In this document: positions 5,496 through 12,408 of the stretch, one piece after another | Numbering within the stretch: position 1 is the stretch's first letter | Layout: every line of letters begins with the position of its first letter | Assembly (NCBI GenBank): GCA_022702195.1 | Contig: JAKONB010000596.1 | Coordinates: 1 to 12,525, forward strand | Length of the DNA stretch: 12,525 nt | Direction: 5' to 3' | Origin: Beijerinckiaceae bacterium | GTDB taxonomy: Bacteria; Pseudomonadota; Alphaproteobacteria; Rhizobiales; Beijerinckiaceae | The notes under the pieces: model-generated | The model's input: the letters and a program-made list of their open reading frames with translations, nothing else | Database searches by the model: none | What the model was told of the DNA's origin: nothing | Position numbers and translations under genes: made by a program

Positions 5496-6650
5496 ATGCA
5501 CGCCTCTCCCCCCGATCCGCCCGCGCGCGGCCAGCGCCTCGTCTTCGTCGTCACCGAGGACTGGTTCTTCGCCTCGCATTTCCTGCCCATGGCCCGGGCC
5601 GCGATCGCCATGGGCCTGTCCGTGGCGGTGGTGACGCGGGTGCGGGCGCATCGCGCGGCGATCGAGGCCACCGGCGCGCAGGTGGTTCACCTCGAGGCGG
5701 AGCGCTCCAGCCTCAATCCCATGGCGGCCGGCTACGCGGCGGGGCAGCTCGCCGGCATCCTCAGGACCCTGAAGGCCGACCTCGTCCATTGCATCGCCCT
5801 GCGGTCCATCCTGGTGGGCGGCGCGGCGGCGGCGATGGCGGGCATCGACGCGCGGGTCTACGCGCTCACCGGCCTCGGCCTCCTGGGGGCGCGGGCCGAC
5901 GCCACCGGCCGGCTCGCGCGCCTCGGCCTGCGCGGGCTGATCCGCGGCCCCCTCGCCTCGCGCGACACCCGCTTCCTGTTCGAGAACCCGGACGATGCGC
6001 GGGCGCTCGGCCTCGACCCGGCCGATACGGGCGTCACCATCGTGGGCGGCGCCGGGATCGACCCGGAGGCGTTCGCCCCCCGCCCGCTGCCGCCGGCCCC
6101 GCCCCTGCGCGTGGCCCTGGTCGCCCGGATGTTGTGGTCGAAAGGGGTCGACGTGGCGGTGGAGGCCGTGCGCACCGCGCGCGCGCAGGGCGCGGCCGTG
6201 GAGCTCTCGCTCTACGGCGCCCCCGACCCGTCGAACCGCCGGGCGATCCCCGAGGCGACCCTGCGCGGCTGGTCCACCGACGGGGTGACCTGGCACGGCG
6301 CCACCACCGACGTCGCCGGGGCCTACGGCGCGCATCACGTCGCCTGCCTGCCCTCGCGCGGCGGCGAGGGCCTGCCCCGGACCCTGCTGGAGGGGGCCGC
6401 CTGCGGGCGCGCCCTCCTCACCACCGACGTGCCGGGCTGCCGGACCCTGGTGCGCAACGGAATCGAGGGGCTCCTGGTGCCGCCGGGGGACGCGCCGGCC
6501 CTCGCCGCCGCCCTGATGCGGCTCGCCGCCGATCCGGCCCTGGTCGCCCGGATGGGCGAGGCGGCGCGCGCCCGGATCCTCACCGGCGGCTTCACCGAGG
6601 CGGCGGTGGCGCGGGCCGCGTGCGGCCTCTACGCGGAGATGCTGGCATGA
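5496..6650 (+). CDS. Glycosyltransferase family 4 (GT-B) protein
   Basis: 384-residue retaining-type glycosyltransferase of GT-B fold. The N-terminal Rossmann domain opens with RLVFVVTEDWFFASHFLP (14-31), whose His28 lies in the acceptor-side loop seen in GT4 enzymes. The C-terminal domain starts near 203 and carries ARMLWSKGVD (210-219), with R211 and K216 as the usual nucleotide-sugar diphosphate contacts. It also has the E-x7-E motif E291...E299 in GGEGLPRTLLE. It would transfer a sugar from a nucleotide donor to a cell-surface glycan, lipid or small molecule at the cytoplasmic side; donor and acceptor cannot be read from sequence. No membrane segment is evident. The stop overlaps the next gene's ATG (ATGA at 6647-6650), so the pair is translationally coupled. 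No other polysaccharide genes lie nearby, which is unusual for a capsule or LPS enzyme. Confidence 0.9.
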   Translation: MHASPPDPPARGQRLVFVVTEDWFFASHFLPMARAAIAMGLSVAVVTRVRAHRAAIEATGAQVVHLEAERSSLNPMAAGYAAGQLAGILRTLKADLVHCIALRSILVGGAAAAMAGIDARVYALTGLGLLGARADATGRLARLGLRGLIRGPLASRDTRFLFENPDDARALGLDPADTGVTIVGGAGIDPEAFAPRPLPPAPPLRVALVARMLWSKGVDVAVEAVRTARAQGAAVELSLYGAPDPSNRRAIPEATLRGWSTDGVTWHGATTDVAGAYGAHHVACLPSRGGEGLPRTLLEGAACGRALLTTDVPGCRTLVRNGIEGLLVPPGDAPALAAALMRLAADPALVARMGEAARARILTGGFTEAAVARAACGLYAEMLA

Positions 6651-7306
6651 TCCCCTCGTCCGACCCCCTCGCCTTCATCCGGGCCAACACCCGGCTGCGG
6701 CCGGTGCCGCACGCCCCCGAGATCGTCCTGCACGTGGCCGACGAGGCCACCGCGCTGTGGCAGAAGACCGAGGAGGAACTGGAGGCGATCGGCCTGCCGC
6801 CGCCCTTCTGGGCCTTCGCCTGGGCGGGCGGGCAGGCGCTGGCCCGGTACGTCCTCGACCATCCCGAGATCGTGGCGGGGCGCGCGGTGCTGGATTTCGC
6901 CTCGGGCTCGGGCCTCGTGGCCATCGCCGCCGCCCTGGCCGGGGCCTCCGGGGTGACGGCCAGCGACCTCGACGCCTTCGCCCTGCCGGCCATCGGCCTC
7001 AACGCGGCGGCCAACGGCGTCGCCGACCGGATCGTGCCGGTCCAGGCCGACCTGATCGGCTCCGATCCGGGCAGCGCCATCGTGCTGGCCGCCGACATCT
7101 TCTACGAGCGCGATCTGGCGGCGCGCGTCACCGCCTGGCTCGCCGGCCTGCACGCGCGGGGCGCCACCGTGCTGGTGGGCGATCCGGGCCGCTCCTACCT
7201 GCCCCGCGACCGCCTCGCCATCCTGGCCACCTACGACGTGCCGGTGAGCCGCGCGCTGGAGGATGCCGAGATCAAGCGCAGCAGCGTGTGGCGGTTCGTG
7301 GGGTGA
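6647..7306 (+). CDS. METTL20/ETFBKMT-like protein lysine methyltransferase
   Basis: 219-residue class I SAM-dependent methyltransferase. It begins with a PPPFWAFAWAGGQALARY block (51-68), the hallmark of the METTL20 group. Motif I LDFASGSG (82-89) binds SAM, an acidic D107 follows in the next strand, and D150-I-F-Y153 supplies the D-x-F-Y motif of this seven-beta-strand lysine methyltransferase family. VGDPGRSYL and the final SSVWRF segment also match the human mitochondrial enzyme as I remember it. Human METTL20 methylates the beta subunit of electron-transfer flavoprotein, and an Agrobacterium homologue has been reported to act on ETF-beta and ribosomal L7/L12; similar targets are likely here. 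The start is fixed by the ATGA overlap with the glycosyltransferase; a longer open frame upstream is only a shadow of that gene. Databases may label it nicotinamide N-methyltransferase-like. Confidence 0.85.
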   Translation: MIPSSDPLAFIRANTRLRPVPHAPEIVLHVADEATALWQKTEEELEAIGLPPPFWAFAWAGGQALARYVLDHPEIVAGRAVLDFASGSGLVAIAAALAGASGVTASDLDAFALPAIGLNAAANGVADRIVPVQADLIGSDPGSAIVLAADIFYERDLAARVTAWLAGLHARGATVLVGDPGRSYLPRDRLAILATYDVPVSRALEDAEIKRSSVWRFVG

Positions 7307-7312
7307 TCTCCC

Positions 7313-7714
7313 TCAGCGGCGGCGCGCGTCGAGGCTCCACGGTCCGGCCCCGGCGGCGGCGAGGTAGAGGAACAGGAAGCAGAACAGGATCGCGGCATCG
7401 CCGCCGTTCAGGGCCGGGAACGGGCTCTTGGGCTGGTGGGCGATGAAATACGCGAACGCCATCTGGCCGGAGAGCAGGAACGCCACCGGGCGGGTGAACA
7501 GGCCGAGGACGAGGAGCGCGCCGCCCACGGTCTCCAGGATGGCGGCGAACCACAACAGGGTGAACAGGGCCGGCCCCGTGGCCGCCCCGCCCATCCGCAC
7601 CGGGAAGCCGAACAGCTTCTGGGTGCCGTGCTCGAGGAACAGCAGCCCGGCCACGACGCGCAGGACGCTGAGCAGGCGGGGGGCCCAGGTGGAGGCGAGG
7701 GCATTGGCGTTCAT
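7313..7714 (-). CDS. DoxX-family membrane protein
   Basis: 133 residues with four predicted membrane segments (about 11-27, 49-71, 74-93 and 107-121). The signature LRVVAGLLFLEHGTQKLFG (18-36) in the first segment and loop is typical of DoxX. An ETVGG in the second segment and a short FTRP turn before the third also fit. DoxX proteins sit in the inner membrane; they are linked to thiol or sulfur redox reactions and oxidative-stress protection in some bacteria, but most members have no proven function. The stop lies 6 bp from the convergent methyltransferase stop, with no room for a terminator between. It is on the same strand as cyanase but separated from it by a strong terminator, so it should have its own promoter. 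A GGAG about 11 nt upstream on the minus strand supports the start. Confidence 0.9.
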   Translation of the reverse strand: MNANALASTWAPRLLSVLRVVAGLLFLEHGTQKLFGFPVRMGGAATGPALFTLLWFAAILETVGGALLVLGLFTRPVAFLLSGQMAFAYFIAHQPKSPFPALNGGDAAILFCFLFLYLAAAGAGPWSLDARRR

Positions 7715-7810
7715 GCGGGGTCGGTCTCCGAAAACATGCGCCGCGGCGGCGCGAGCTTGACCGGGACACCGAGCATGAAACGCCGGCCTCCGTCGAGCCG
7801 CGCCGGGTGC
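7715..7810 (-). promoter_or_regulatory. doxX upstream region
   Basis: It must contain the doxX promoter because the cyanase transcript is terminated just upstream. The one clear element is a 15-bp palindrome GCGCCGC-G-GCGGCGC (7738-7752), 23-38 bp before the start codon. GC palindromes of this size are common in such DNA, so its role is uncertain. No convincing -35/-10 was found. Confidence 0.3.
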
Positions 7811-7842
7811 AAAACCGCACCGCGCCCCCGGGCGCGGTGCGG
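7811..7842 (-). terminator. Rho-independent terminator of cynS
   Basis: Perfect 13-bp inverted repeat CCGCACCGCGCCC (7815-7827) / GGGCGCGGTGCGG (7830-7842), 6 nt past the cyanase stop. On the minus strand the stem is followed at once by TTTT (7814-7811). This is the only hairpin in the window with a T-tract and is a textbook intrinsic terminator. Confidence 0.9.
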
Positions 7843-7848
7843 GACGGC

Positions 7849-8337
7849 CTACGGCTCCTTGAAACCGTATTCGGGCACGCCCTCCTCGTTGTCATAGTAC
7901 TTGTACGGCAGGAACTTGCCCGAGAGGTTCATCTTGACCCGGTCGCCCTTGTTGTTGGGCTCGCGCTCCATGGTCATGTTGAAGTCGATCGCCGACATGA
8001 TGCCGTCGCCGAAATCCTCCTGGATCAGCTCCTTCCAGGTGGTGCCGTAGACCATCACCAGCTCGTAGAAGCGGTAGATCAGCGGATCGGTGGGCGGCAT
8101 CTGCGGAATCGAGCCGCGATAGGGCGCCTCGTTGAGCATCCGCTCCTCGGCCTCGGTGAGCCCGAACAGGGCGGCGGCCTTCTTGGCCTGGGCCTTGGGC
8201 AGCTTCATCTGCCCCAGGCAGGCGGCGGTGATCAGGATCGGCGACAGGCCGCCGATCTCCGCCTGGATGTGCTTCCAGGTCCAGCCCTTCTCGCGCTTGA
8301 TGTCGAGGAGCTTCTCGGTGAGGTCTTCGCGCTTCAT
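7849..8337 (-). CDS. cynS: Cyanase (cyanate hydratase)
   Basis: 162 residues, close to the 156 of E. coli CynS. It catalyses bicarbonate-dependent breakdown of cyanate to ammonia and CO2, giving cyanate tolerance and nitrogen. The N-terminal helical domain (about 1-80) resembles an HTH fold and mediates assembly. The C-terminal active-site domain has Y88-R89-F-Y-E92 and S115 in IMSAID. R89, E92 and S115 match E. coli Arg96, Glu99 and Ser122 with identical spacing. Start at 8337 is supported by GGAG 7 nt upstream; the longer open frame above it runs antisense-phase through the chemotaxis gene and is not real. No cynT carbonic anhydrase, cyanate transporter or cynR regulator is in the window. 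Cytoplasmic decamer in known cases. A clear terminator follows. Confidence 0.97.
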   Translation of the reverse strand: MKREDLTEKLLDIKREKGWTWKHIQAEIGGLSPILITAACLGQMKLPKAQAKKAAALFGLTEAEERMLNEAPYRGSIPQMPPTDPLIYRFYELVMVYGTTWKELIQEDFGDGIMSAIDFNMTMEREPNNKGDRVKMNLSGKFLPYKYYDNEEGVPEYGFKEP

Positions 8338-8494
8338 GGGGCATCTCCGGATGGGCGGGGCAACAGGCGGGCGGCGCGGCAAGCGATGTGCCATGCCCGC
8401 CCCCCGAAGCCCGGATGCGGCGAAGGACCGCCGCCCGCCGCGCCGCGACGGACCCCGGCCCGAAACAAGGGCTGCCCCGGAGGACGGCCCGTTG
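8338..8494 (-). other. Intergenic region upstream of cynS
   Basis: GC-rich gap between the chemotaxis gene's terminator and cynS. It should contain the cynS promoter, but I see no clear -35/-10. An 11-bp inverted repeat (8366-8376 with 8429-8439) encloses 52 nt and a GCCC/GGGC hairpin lies near 8459-8473; both may be chance in such GC-rich sequence. Confidence 0.35.
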
Positions 8495-8509
8495 CGGGGC
8501 CGCGCCCCG
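8495..8509 (-). terminator. Hairpin after the chemotaxis receptor gene
   Basis: CGGGGC (8495-8500) and GCCCCG (8504-8509) form a perfect 6-bp stem with a 3-nt loop, 7 nt past the stop of the minus-strand receptor. No T-tract follows, so efficiency is uncertain. Confidence 0.5.
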
Positions 8510-8516
8510 ATGGCGC

Positions 8517-10208
8517 TCAGGCCGCCCGGACGCCGCCGAGGAACCGGCCGACCTCGGCGCCGAGATGCTCGGCCTCCCGCGACAGCTCGGAGGCCGCCGA
8601 CAGCACCTGGCTGGCCGCCGCCCCGGTCTGCTCGGAGGCCTGGGCCACGCCGGCGATGTTGCCCGTCACCTCGTTCGTCCCCGTGGCGGCCTGCGCCACG
8701 TTGCGCACGATCTCCTGGGTGGCCGCGCCCTGCTCTTCCACCGCCGCCGCGATCGCGTTGGCCACGCCGCTGATCTCGCGGATGCGGGTGGCGATGGCGC
8801 CGATGGCCGTGACCGCCTGGGCCGTCGCCCCCTGGATCTGGGCAATCTGGCCGGAGATCTCGTCGGTGGCCCGGGCCGTCTGGGAGGCCAGCTCCTTCAC
8901 CTCGGTGGCCACCACGGCAAAGCCCCGCCCCGCCTCGCCGGCCCGCGCCGCCTCGATGGTGGCGTTGAGCGCCAGCAGGTTGGTCTGGCTGGCGATGGTG
9001 GAGATCAGCCCCACCATGTCGCCGATCCGCGTCGAGGCCTGGCTCAGCGTCTGCACGAGCTGGAGGGTCTGATCCGCCTCGCCCACCGCATGCTGGGCGA
9101 GGCGGGAGGAGCCCGAGACCTGGCGGCCGATCTCCTGGACCGACGCCCCGAGTTCCTCGGCCGCCGCCGCGACGGTTTGGACGTTGGCGGCGGCCTCCTC
9201 GGCGGCGGCGGCCACATTGGTGGATTGGCTCGCGGTCTGGGTGGCGGTGGCGGTCATGGTCCGGGCGGTGGCCTGGAGCTCGGTGGCCGAGGACGAGACC
9301 ATGCCGACGATGCCGCCCACCGCCCGTTCGAAGCCGTCGGCGAGGGCGATCATGGTACGCTTGCGCTCCTCGGCCGCGGCCTCGGCGGCACGGTGGCGGG
9401 TCTCGGCCTCCGCCAGGGCCGTGCGGGCGACCATCGCCTTGATGCCCTCCACCGCGCGTCCCACCGCGCCGATCTCGTCGCCGCGCCGGGCCTCCGGGAT
9501 CGTCGCGTCGATCGCGCCCTGCTCCATGCGCCGGAGCACCCCCACCAGGCCGTCGATGGGTCGGGTGATGCCGAACACCGCGATCAGGATGGCTGCCAGC
9601 ACACCGGCCAGGATCCCGAGCGCCCCGACGGTCATGAGGGTCTGGCGGGTGGCGTTCGTCTGGTCGGTGAGGCGATCGGATTGCCGCTCCATATAGGCGC
9701 TGATGTCGTCGCCGAGGCTGTTGGCCTCCGTCACCATGGCGGCGAAGGTGGGGTCGATCGTGCGGTGCACGAGGGCCATGGCCTCGGCGTTCTGGTTCTG
9801 CGTACCGAGGCGCCGGACCTCGCCGACGTCGCTGACGAACCGCGCGATGCGGGCGGTCTGCGCGTCGATGCGGTCCGCGAAGGTCGGCGCCTGCGCGCGC
9901 AGGCGATCCAGCACCGCCTTCATCTGCGGAAGCACCGCGTCGAACCCCGCATTGGCGGCCTTCATCTGAGCGTCGTCGGTCTCGGCGATGATCCGATAGA
10001 CCCAGTAATTCAGCTCGAAATTGAACCGGTTGATGCGTCGTGCATTGGCGGCACCCCGGCCTTCCCGGACAATGAGATCCGAATAGCCATCGTCGATCGC
10101 CGTCATACGCGACTGCGCGTACCAGATACAACTTCCGACGATCAGGCCGATTAGGCCGATGATCATCAGGATCTTGTTAAGGACTTTTATATTGGATAGT
10201 TTTGGCAC
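8517..10208 (-). CDS. Methyl-accepting chemotaxis protein
   Basis: 563 residues. Order: short cytoplasmic N-terminus, first membrane helix (about 10-30), periplasmic helical sensor (about 31-190, resembling a four-helix-bundle ligand domain), second membrane helix (about 191-213), HAMP linker (about 214-266), then a long methyl-accepting coiled coil. Its hairpin tip at 404-434 (IASQTNLLALNA... GRGFAVVA) contacts CheA and CheW. Glu/Gln-rich heptads on both flanks are candidate methylation sites. The C-terminus ends GGVRAA, without the NWETF-type CheR/CheB docking pentapeptide, so it may depend on other receptors for efficient adaptation. Start is GTG at 10208, with a strong GGAGG 5 nt upstream; no ATG fits better. 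No che or flagellar genes are nearby, so this is an orphan receptor. Its ligand is unknown. Confidence 0.95.
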   Translation of the reverse strand: MPKLSNIKVLNKILMIIGLIGLIVGSCIWYAQSRMTAIDDGYSDLIVREGRGAANARRINRFNFELNYWVYRIIAETDDAQMKAANAGFDAVLPQMKAVLDRLRAQAPTFADRIDAQTARIARFVSDVGEVRRLGTQNQNAEAMALVHRTIDPTFAAMVTEANSLGDDISAYMERQSDRLTDQTNATRQTLMTVGALGILAGVLAAILIAVFGITRPIDGLVGVLRRMEQGAIDATIPEARRGDEIGAVGRAVEGIKAMVARTALAEAETRHRAAEAAAEERKRTMIALADGFERAVGGIVGMVSSSATELQATARTMTATATQTASQSTNVAAAAEEAAANVQTVAAAAEELGASVQEIGRQVSGSSRLAQHAVGEADQTLQLVQTLSQASTRIGDMVGLISTIASQTNLLALNATIEAARAGEAGRGFAVVATEVKELASQTARATDEISGQIAQIQGATAQAVTAIGAIATRIREISGVANAIAAAVEEQGAATQEIVRNVAQAATGTNEVTGNIAGVAQASEQTGAAASQVLSAASELSREAEHLGAEVGRFLGGVRAA

Positions 10209-10226
10209 GCAAACCTCCCCCTCTCA

Positions 10227-10256
10227 GAAGTTTATACTATATGATATTTAAACTTC
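10227..10256. promoter_or_regulatory. Candidate operator or leader hairpin upstream of the chemotaxis receptor
   Basis: GAAGTTTA (10227-10234) and TAAACTTC (10249-10256) form a perfect 8-bp inverted repeat around a 14-nt AT-rich spacer (TACTATATGATATT), starting 18 nt upstream of the GTG. The spacer contains TATAGT on the minus strand, a possible -10, so a protein bound to the arms could cover the promoter. Confidence 0.4.
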
Positions 10257-10440
10257 CATTAATTATTCCAACAACAAGAGACCAATAGTGTCCGGGTCGG
10301 TTGCAGGGTCCGAAGGCGCGTGATCCGGGCGGGACGCGACGGTCCGGGCGCGCGGGCGGGACGGATCGCGGGGCCGACAGCCCCGGTCCAGGCCGGACGG
10401 GCGATCCACCGCACCGCTCGGCACCCATGCCGGGCCGGCA

Positions 10441-10469
10441 TTCGCGTTCCGGCGGCGAATCCCCTATAT
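10441..10469 (+). promoter_or_regulatory. Probable rlmN promoter
   Basis: CTATAT (10464-10469) is a common alphaproteobacterial -10. The matching -35 would be TTCGCG near 10441-10446, a poor match. GAAGG at 10488-10492 is the only ribosome-binding candidate, spaced rather long (12 nt). Confidence 0.4.
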
Positions 10470-10504
10470 CGAAGCGATTCCAAGTCCGAAGGTTCTGATC
10501 AATC

Positions 10505-11806
10505 ATGGCGACGGCGTCGTTCGACACCGCCCGGCGCGACGCGAGCGCCGTTCCCGCAATCGAGAAGCGGCCCGATTTCGAGCCGGCCAACGAACCGGCC
10601 AAGCTGCCGCTCGGCCGCTCCTCCCTGGTGGGCCTCACCCGCGAGGACCTGAAGGCGCGGCTCGCCGCCATCGGCGTATCCGAGCGCGAGCAGCGCATGC
10701 GGCTCAATCAGGTCTGGCACTGGATCAACGTGCGCGGCGCGCGCGACTTCGACGCCATGACCAATGTCAGCAAGGTGCTCAAGGCCCAGCTCGCCGAAGC
10801 CTACACCCTCGACCGGCCCGAGGTGATCACCCAGCAGGTCTCCCGCGACGGCACCCGCAAGTGGCTGATGCGGATGGCCCCCACCGGCAAGCACGACCAC
10901 AATCGCGGCGCCGAGATCGAGTGCGTCTACATTCCGGGCCGCGGCCGCGGCACCCTCTGCGTCTCGTCCCAGGTGGGCTGCACCCTCACCTGCTCGTTCT
11001 GCCACACCGGCACCCAGCGCCTCGTGCGCAACCTCACCGCCGCCGAGATCGTCTCGCAGGTGGTGGTGGCGCGCGACCATCTCGACGATTGGGCCGGGCT
11101 CAACCCGACCGCGCCCGGCGCCGACGAGACCCGTCGCCCGGTCACCAACATCGTGTTCATGGGCATGGGCGAGCCGCTCTACAACGTCGACAACGTCATC
11201 GACGCGGTGGGGGTCATGGCCGACCAGGAGGGGCTCGGCCTCTCGCGCCGGCGCATCACCGTCTCCACCTCCGGCGTGGTGCCGCAGATGGAGCGGCTGG
11301 GCACCGAGGCGCACGCCATGCTGGCGATCTCGCTCCACGCGGTGCGCGACGACCTGCGCGACACCCTGGTGCCGCTCAACCGCAAATATCCGCTGGCCGA
11401 GCTGCTGGCCGCCTGCCGCCACTATCCGGGCCTCAACAACGCCCGGCGCATCACCTTCGAATACGTGATGCTGAAGGGCATCAACGACACCGACGCGGAT
11501 GCGCGCGAATTGGTGCGCCTGCTCCAGGGCATCCCCGCCAAGATCAACCTGATCCCGTTCAACCCCTGGCCCGGCAGCATCTACGAATGCTCCGACTGGG
11601 AGCGGATCGAGCGCTTCTCCGAGATCGTCTACGAGGCCGGCTACGCTTCCCCGGTGCGCACCCCGCGCGGACGCGACATCCTGGCCGCCTGCGGCCAGCT
11701 CAAGAGCGAGACCGAGAAGCTGCGCGCCCGCGCCCGCATGATGCTGGAGGACGGCATCGGCGCCGAGGGCGTCTATGCGGGCGCCGAGGACGGCGACGAG
11801 GACTAG
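10505..11806 (+). CDS. rlmN: 23S rRNA (adenine2503-C2)/tRNA (adenine37-C2) methyltransferase RlmN
   Basis: 433-residue radical-SAM methyltransferase that adds a methyl to C2 of A2503 in 23S rRNA and, in E. coli, A37 of some tRNAs. The [4Fe-4S] cysteines are C159, C163 and C166 in CTLTCSFC. C152 lies seven residues earlier, as C118 does in E. coli. The catalytic, methyl-carrying C-terminal cysteine is C396 in AACGQL (E. coli C355). FMGMGEPLYN (218-227) is the conserved SAM-site GEP motif. It is about 50 residues longer than the E. coli protein: there is an N-terminal extension of roughly 30 residues, an insertion around 193-212 and an acidic C-terminal tail. Housekeeping function; loss in other bacteria alters linezolid/tiamulin susceptibility. 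The next gene starts 9 bp after the stop and is probably co-transcribed. Confidence 0.98.
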   Translation: MATASFDTARRDASAVPAIEKRPDFEPANEPAKLPLGRSSLVGLTREDLKARLAAIGVSEREQRMRLNQVWHWINVRGARDFDAMTNVSKVLKAQLAEAYTLDRPEVITQQVSRDGTRKWLMRMAPTGKHDHNRGAEIECVYIPGRGRGTLCVSSQVGCTLTCSFCHTGTQRLVRNLTAAEIVSQVVVARDHLDDWAGLNPTAPGADETRRPVTNIVFMGMGEPLYNVDNVIDAVGVMADQEGLGLSRRRITVSTSGVVPQMERLGTEAHAMLAISLHAVRDDLRDTLVPLNRKYPLAELLAACRHYPGLNNARRITFEYVMLKGINDTDADARELVRLLQGIPAKINLIPFNPWPGSIYECSDWERIERFSEIVYEAGYASPVRTPRGRDILAACGQLKSETEKLRARARMMLEDGIGAEGVYAGAEDGDED

Positions 11807-11815
11807 CCCCAGCCG

Positions 11816-12304
11816 ATGGGCTTCCTCGGCCGCCTGTTCGTCGGCAGCCTCGCCCTGCTGCTGGCGATCCCCTGCGGCACCGCCCTGCTGGGCCTGGGCG
11901 CGCTGCTCGATCCGGTCTCGCGCGAGGTGCTGGGCCGGCTCGGGCTGGTGGGCCTGTTCTCCGGGCTGGACGACCTCGCCGCCGGCATCGGCCCCGAGAC
12001 CCTGCTCTTCGCGCTGGCCGCCCTGGCCCGCGCCCTGTTCGTGCTCCTGGTGGTGCCGCCGGTGGTGGTGGCGGTTCTGGGCGAGGTCCTCAACCGGCGC
12101 TCGGCCCTGTGGTACGGCATCGGCACCGGCCTCCTCACCGCCCTGGTCCCCTGGCTCGCCCGGGGGGCGACGCGCGGGGCGAGCGGGACGGCGCTGCTGC
12201 TGGAGGGTCGCATCACCGCGATCCTGTTCCTCACCGGTGCGGCATCCGGCCTCGTCTACGGGCTGATCGCCGGCCGCCGGGGGCCGCGCGACGGGACCGG
12301 GTAA
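11816..12304 (+). CDS. Small integral membrane protein of unknown function
   Basis: 162 residues with four hydrophobic segments (about 6-30, 62-88, 98-116 and 132-152) and short, Arg-containing loops; the C-terminus (RRGPRDGTG) is basic and probably cytoplasmic. There are no catalytic motifs or conserved polar residues in the membrane that I recognise. It follows rlmN by 9 bp without its own clear ribosome-binding site or promoter, so it is likely translated by coupling from the rlmN transcript. I recall similar small membrane proteins after rlmN in related bacteria but cannot verify this here. Third-position GC is high and the frame is open throughout, which supports a real gene. Confidence 0.8.
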   Translation: MGFLGRLFVGSLALLLAIPCGTALLGLGALLDPVSREVLGRLGLVGLFSGLDDLAAGIGPETLLFALAALARALFVLLVVPPVVVAVLGEVLNRRSALWYGIGTGLLTALVPWLARGATRGASGTALLLEGRITAILFLTGAASGLVYGLIAGRRGPRDGTG

Positions 12305-12342
12305 CCCCGTCGCGGCCTGCCCCTCCGGCCTCCGCGCCGCGA

Positions 12343-12360
12343 CCTCTCATACGGGAGAGG
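12343..12360. terminator. Hairpin downstream of the rlmN unit
   Basis: CCTCTC (12343-12348) / GAGAGG (12355-12360) with loop ATACGG lies 38 nt past the TAA of the membrane-protein gene and 48 nt from the stop of the convergent partial gene. It could end transcription from either side, or be one copy of a dispersed intergenic repeat. No T-tract. Confidence 0.45.
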
Positions 12361-12408
12361 CGACCTGTCGCGCTCGCGACCGTCGACGCGATCCCGCAAG
12401 GTCCGCTC

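Larger units (their letters stand above)
10209..10504. promoter_or_regulatory. Divergent intergenic region between the chemotaxis receptor and rlmN
   Basis: The part next to the receptor (10222-10290) is AT-rich, the rest is GC-rich. CCTCCCCC at 10214-10221 is the receptor's ribosome-binding site on the minus strand. An 8-bp dyad occupies 10227-10256. A CTATAT at 10464-10469 is a likely -10 for rlmN. The GC-rich middle (10300-10440) shows open frames on both strands, but none has a convincing start, codon pattern or recognisable product, so I annotate no gene there. Confidence 0.55.

Noticed and set aside
5496..6650. Capsule or LPS locus suggested by the glycosyltransferase
   Set aside because: No polymerase, flippase, sugar-nucleotide synthesis or further glycosyltransferase genes are present in the window.
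5453..7306. 617-codon plus-strand frame ending in the methyltransferase
   Set aside because: The first two thirds are a low-complexity shadow of the glycosyltransferase; the methyltransferase proper starts at the ATGA overlap at 6647.
7849..10131. 760-codon minus-strand frame that appears to fuse cyanase to a long N-terminal region
   Set aside because: Only the last 162 codons are cyanase, with a good start and ribosome-binding site at 8337. The upstream part is an out-of-frame reading of the chemoreceptor gene.
8388..10154. 588-codon plus-strand frame opposite the chemoreceptor
   Set aside because: Gly/Arg/His/Asp-rich with no domain; antisense shadow of a clear methyl-accepting chemotaxis protein.
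10237..10707. 156-codon minus-strand frame across the chemoreceptor-rlmN gap
   Set aside because: It runs into the 5' end of rlmN, has no recognisable domain and covers the regulatory region; not supported as a gene.
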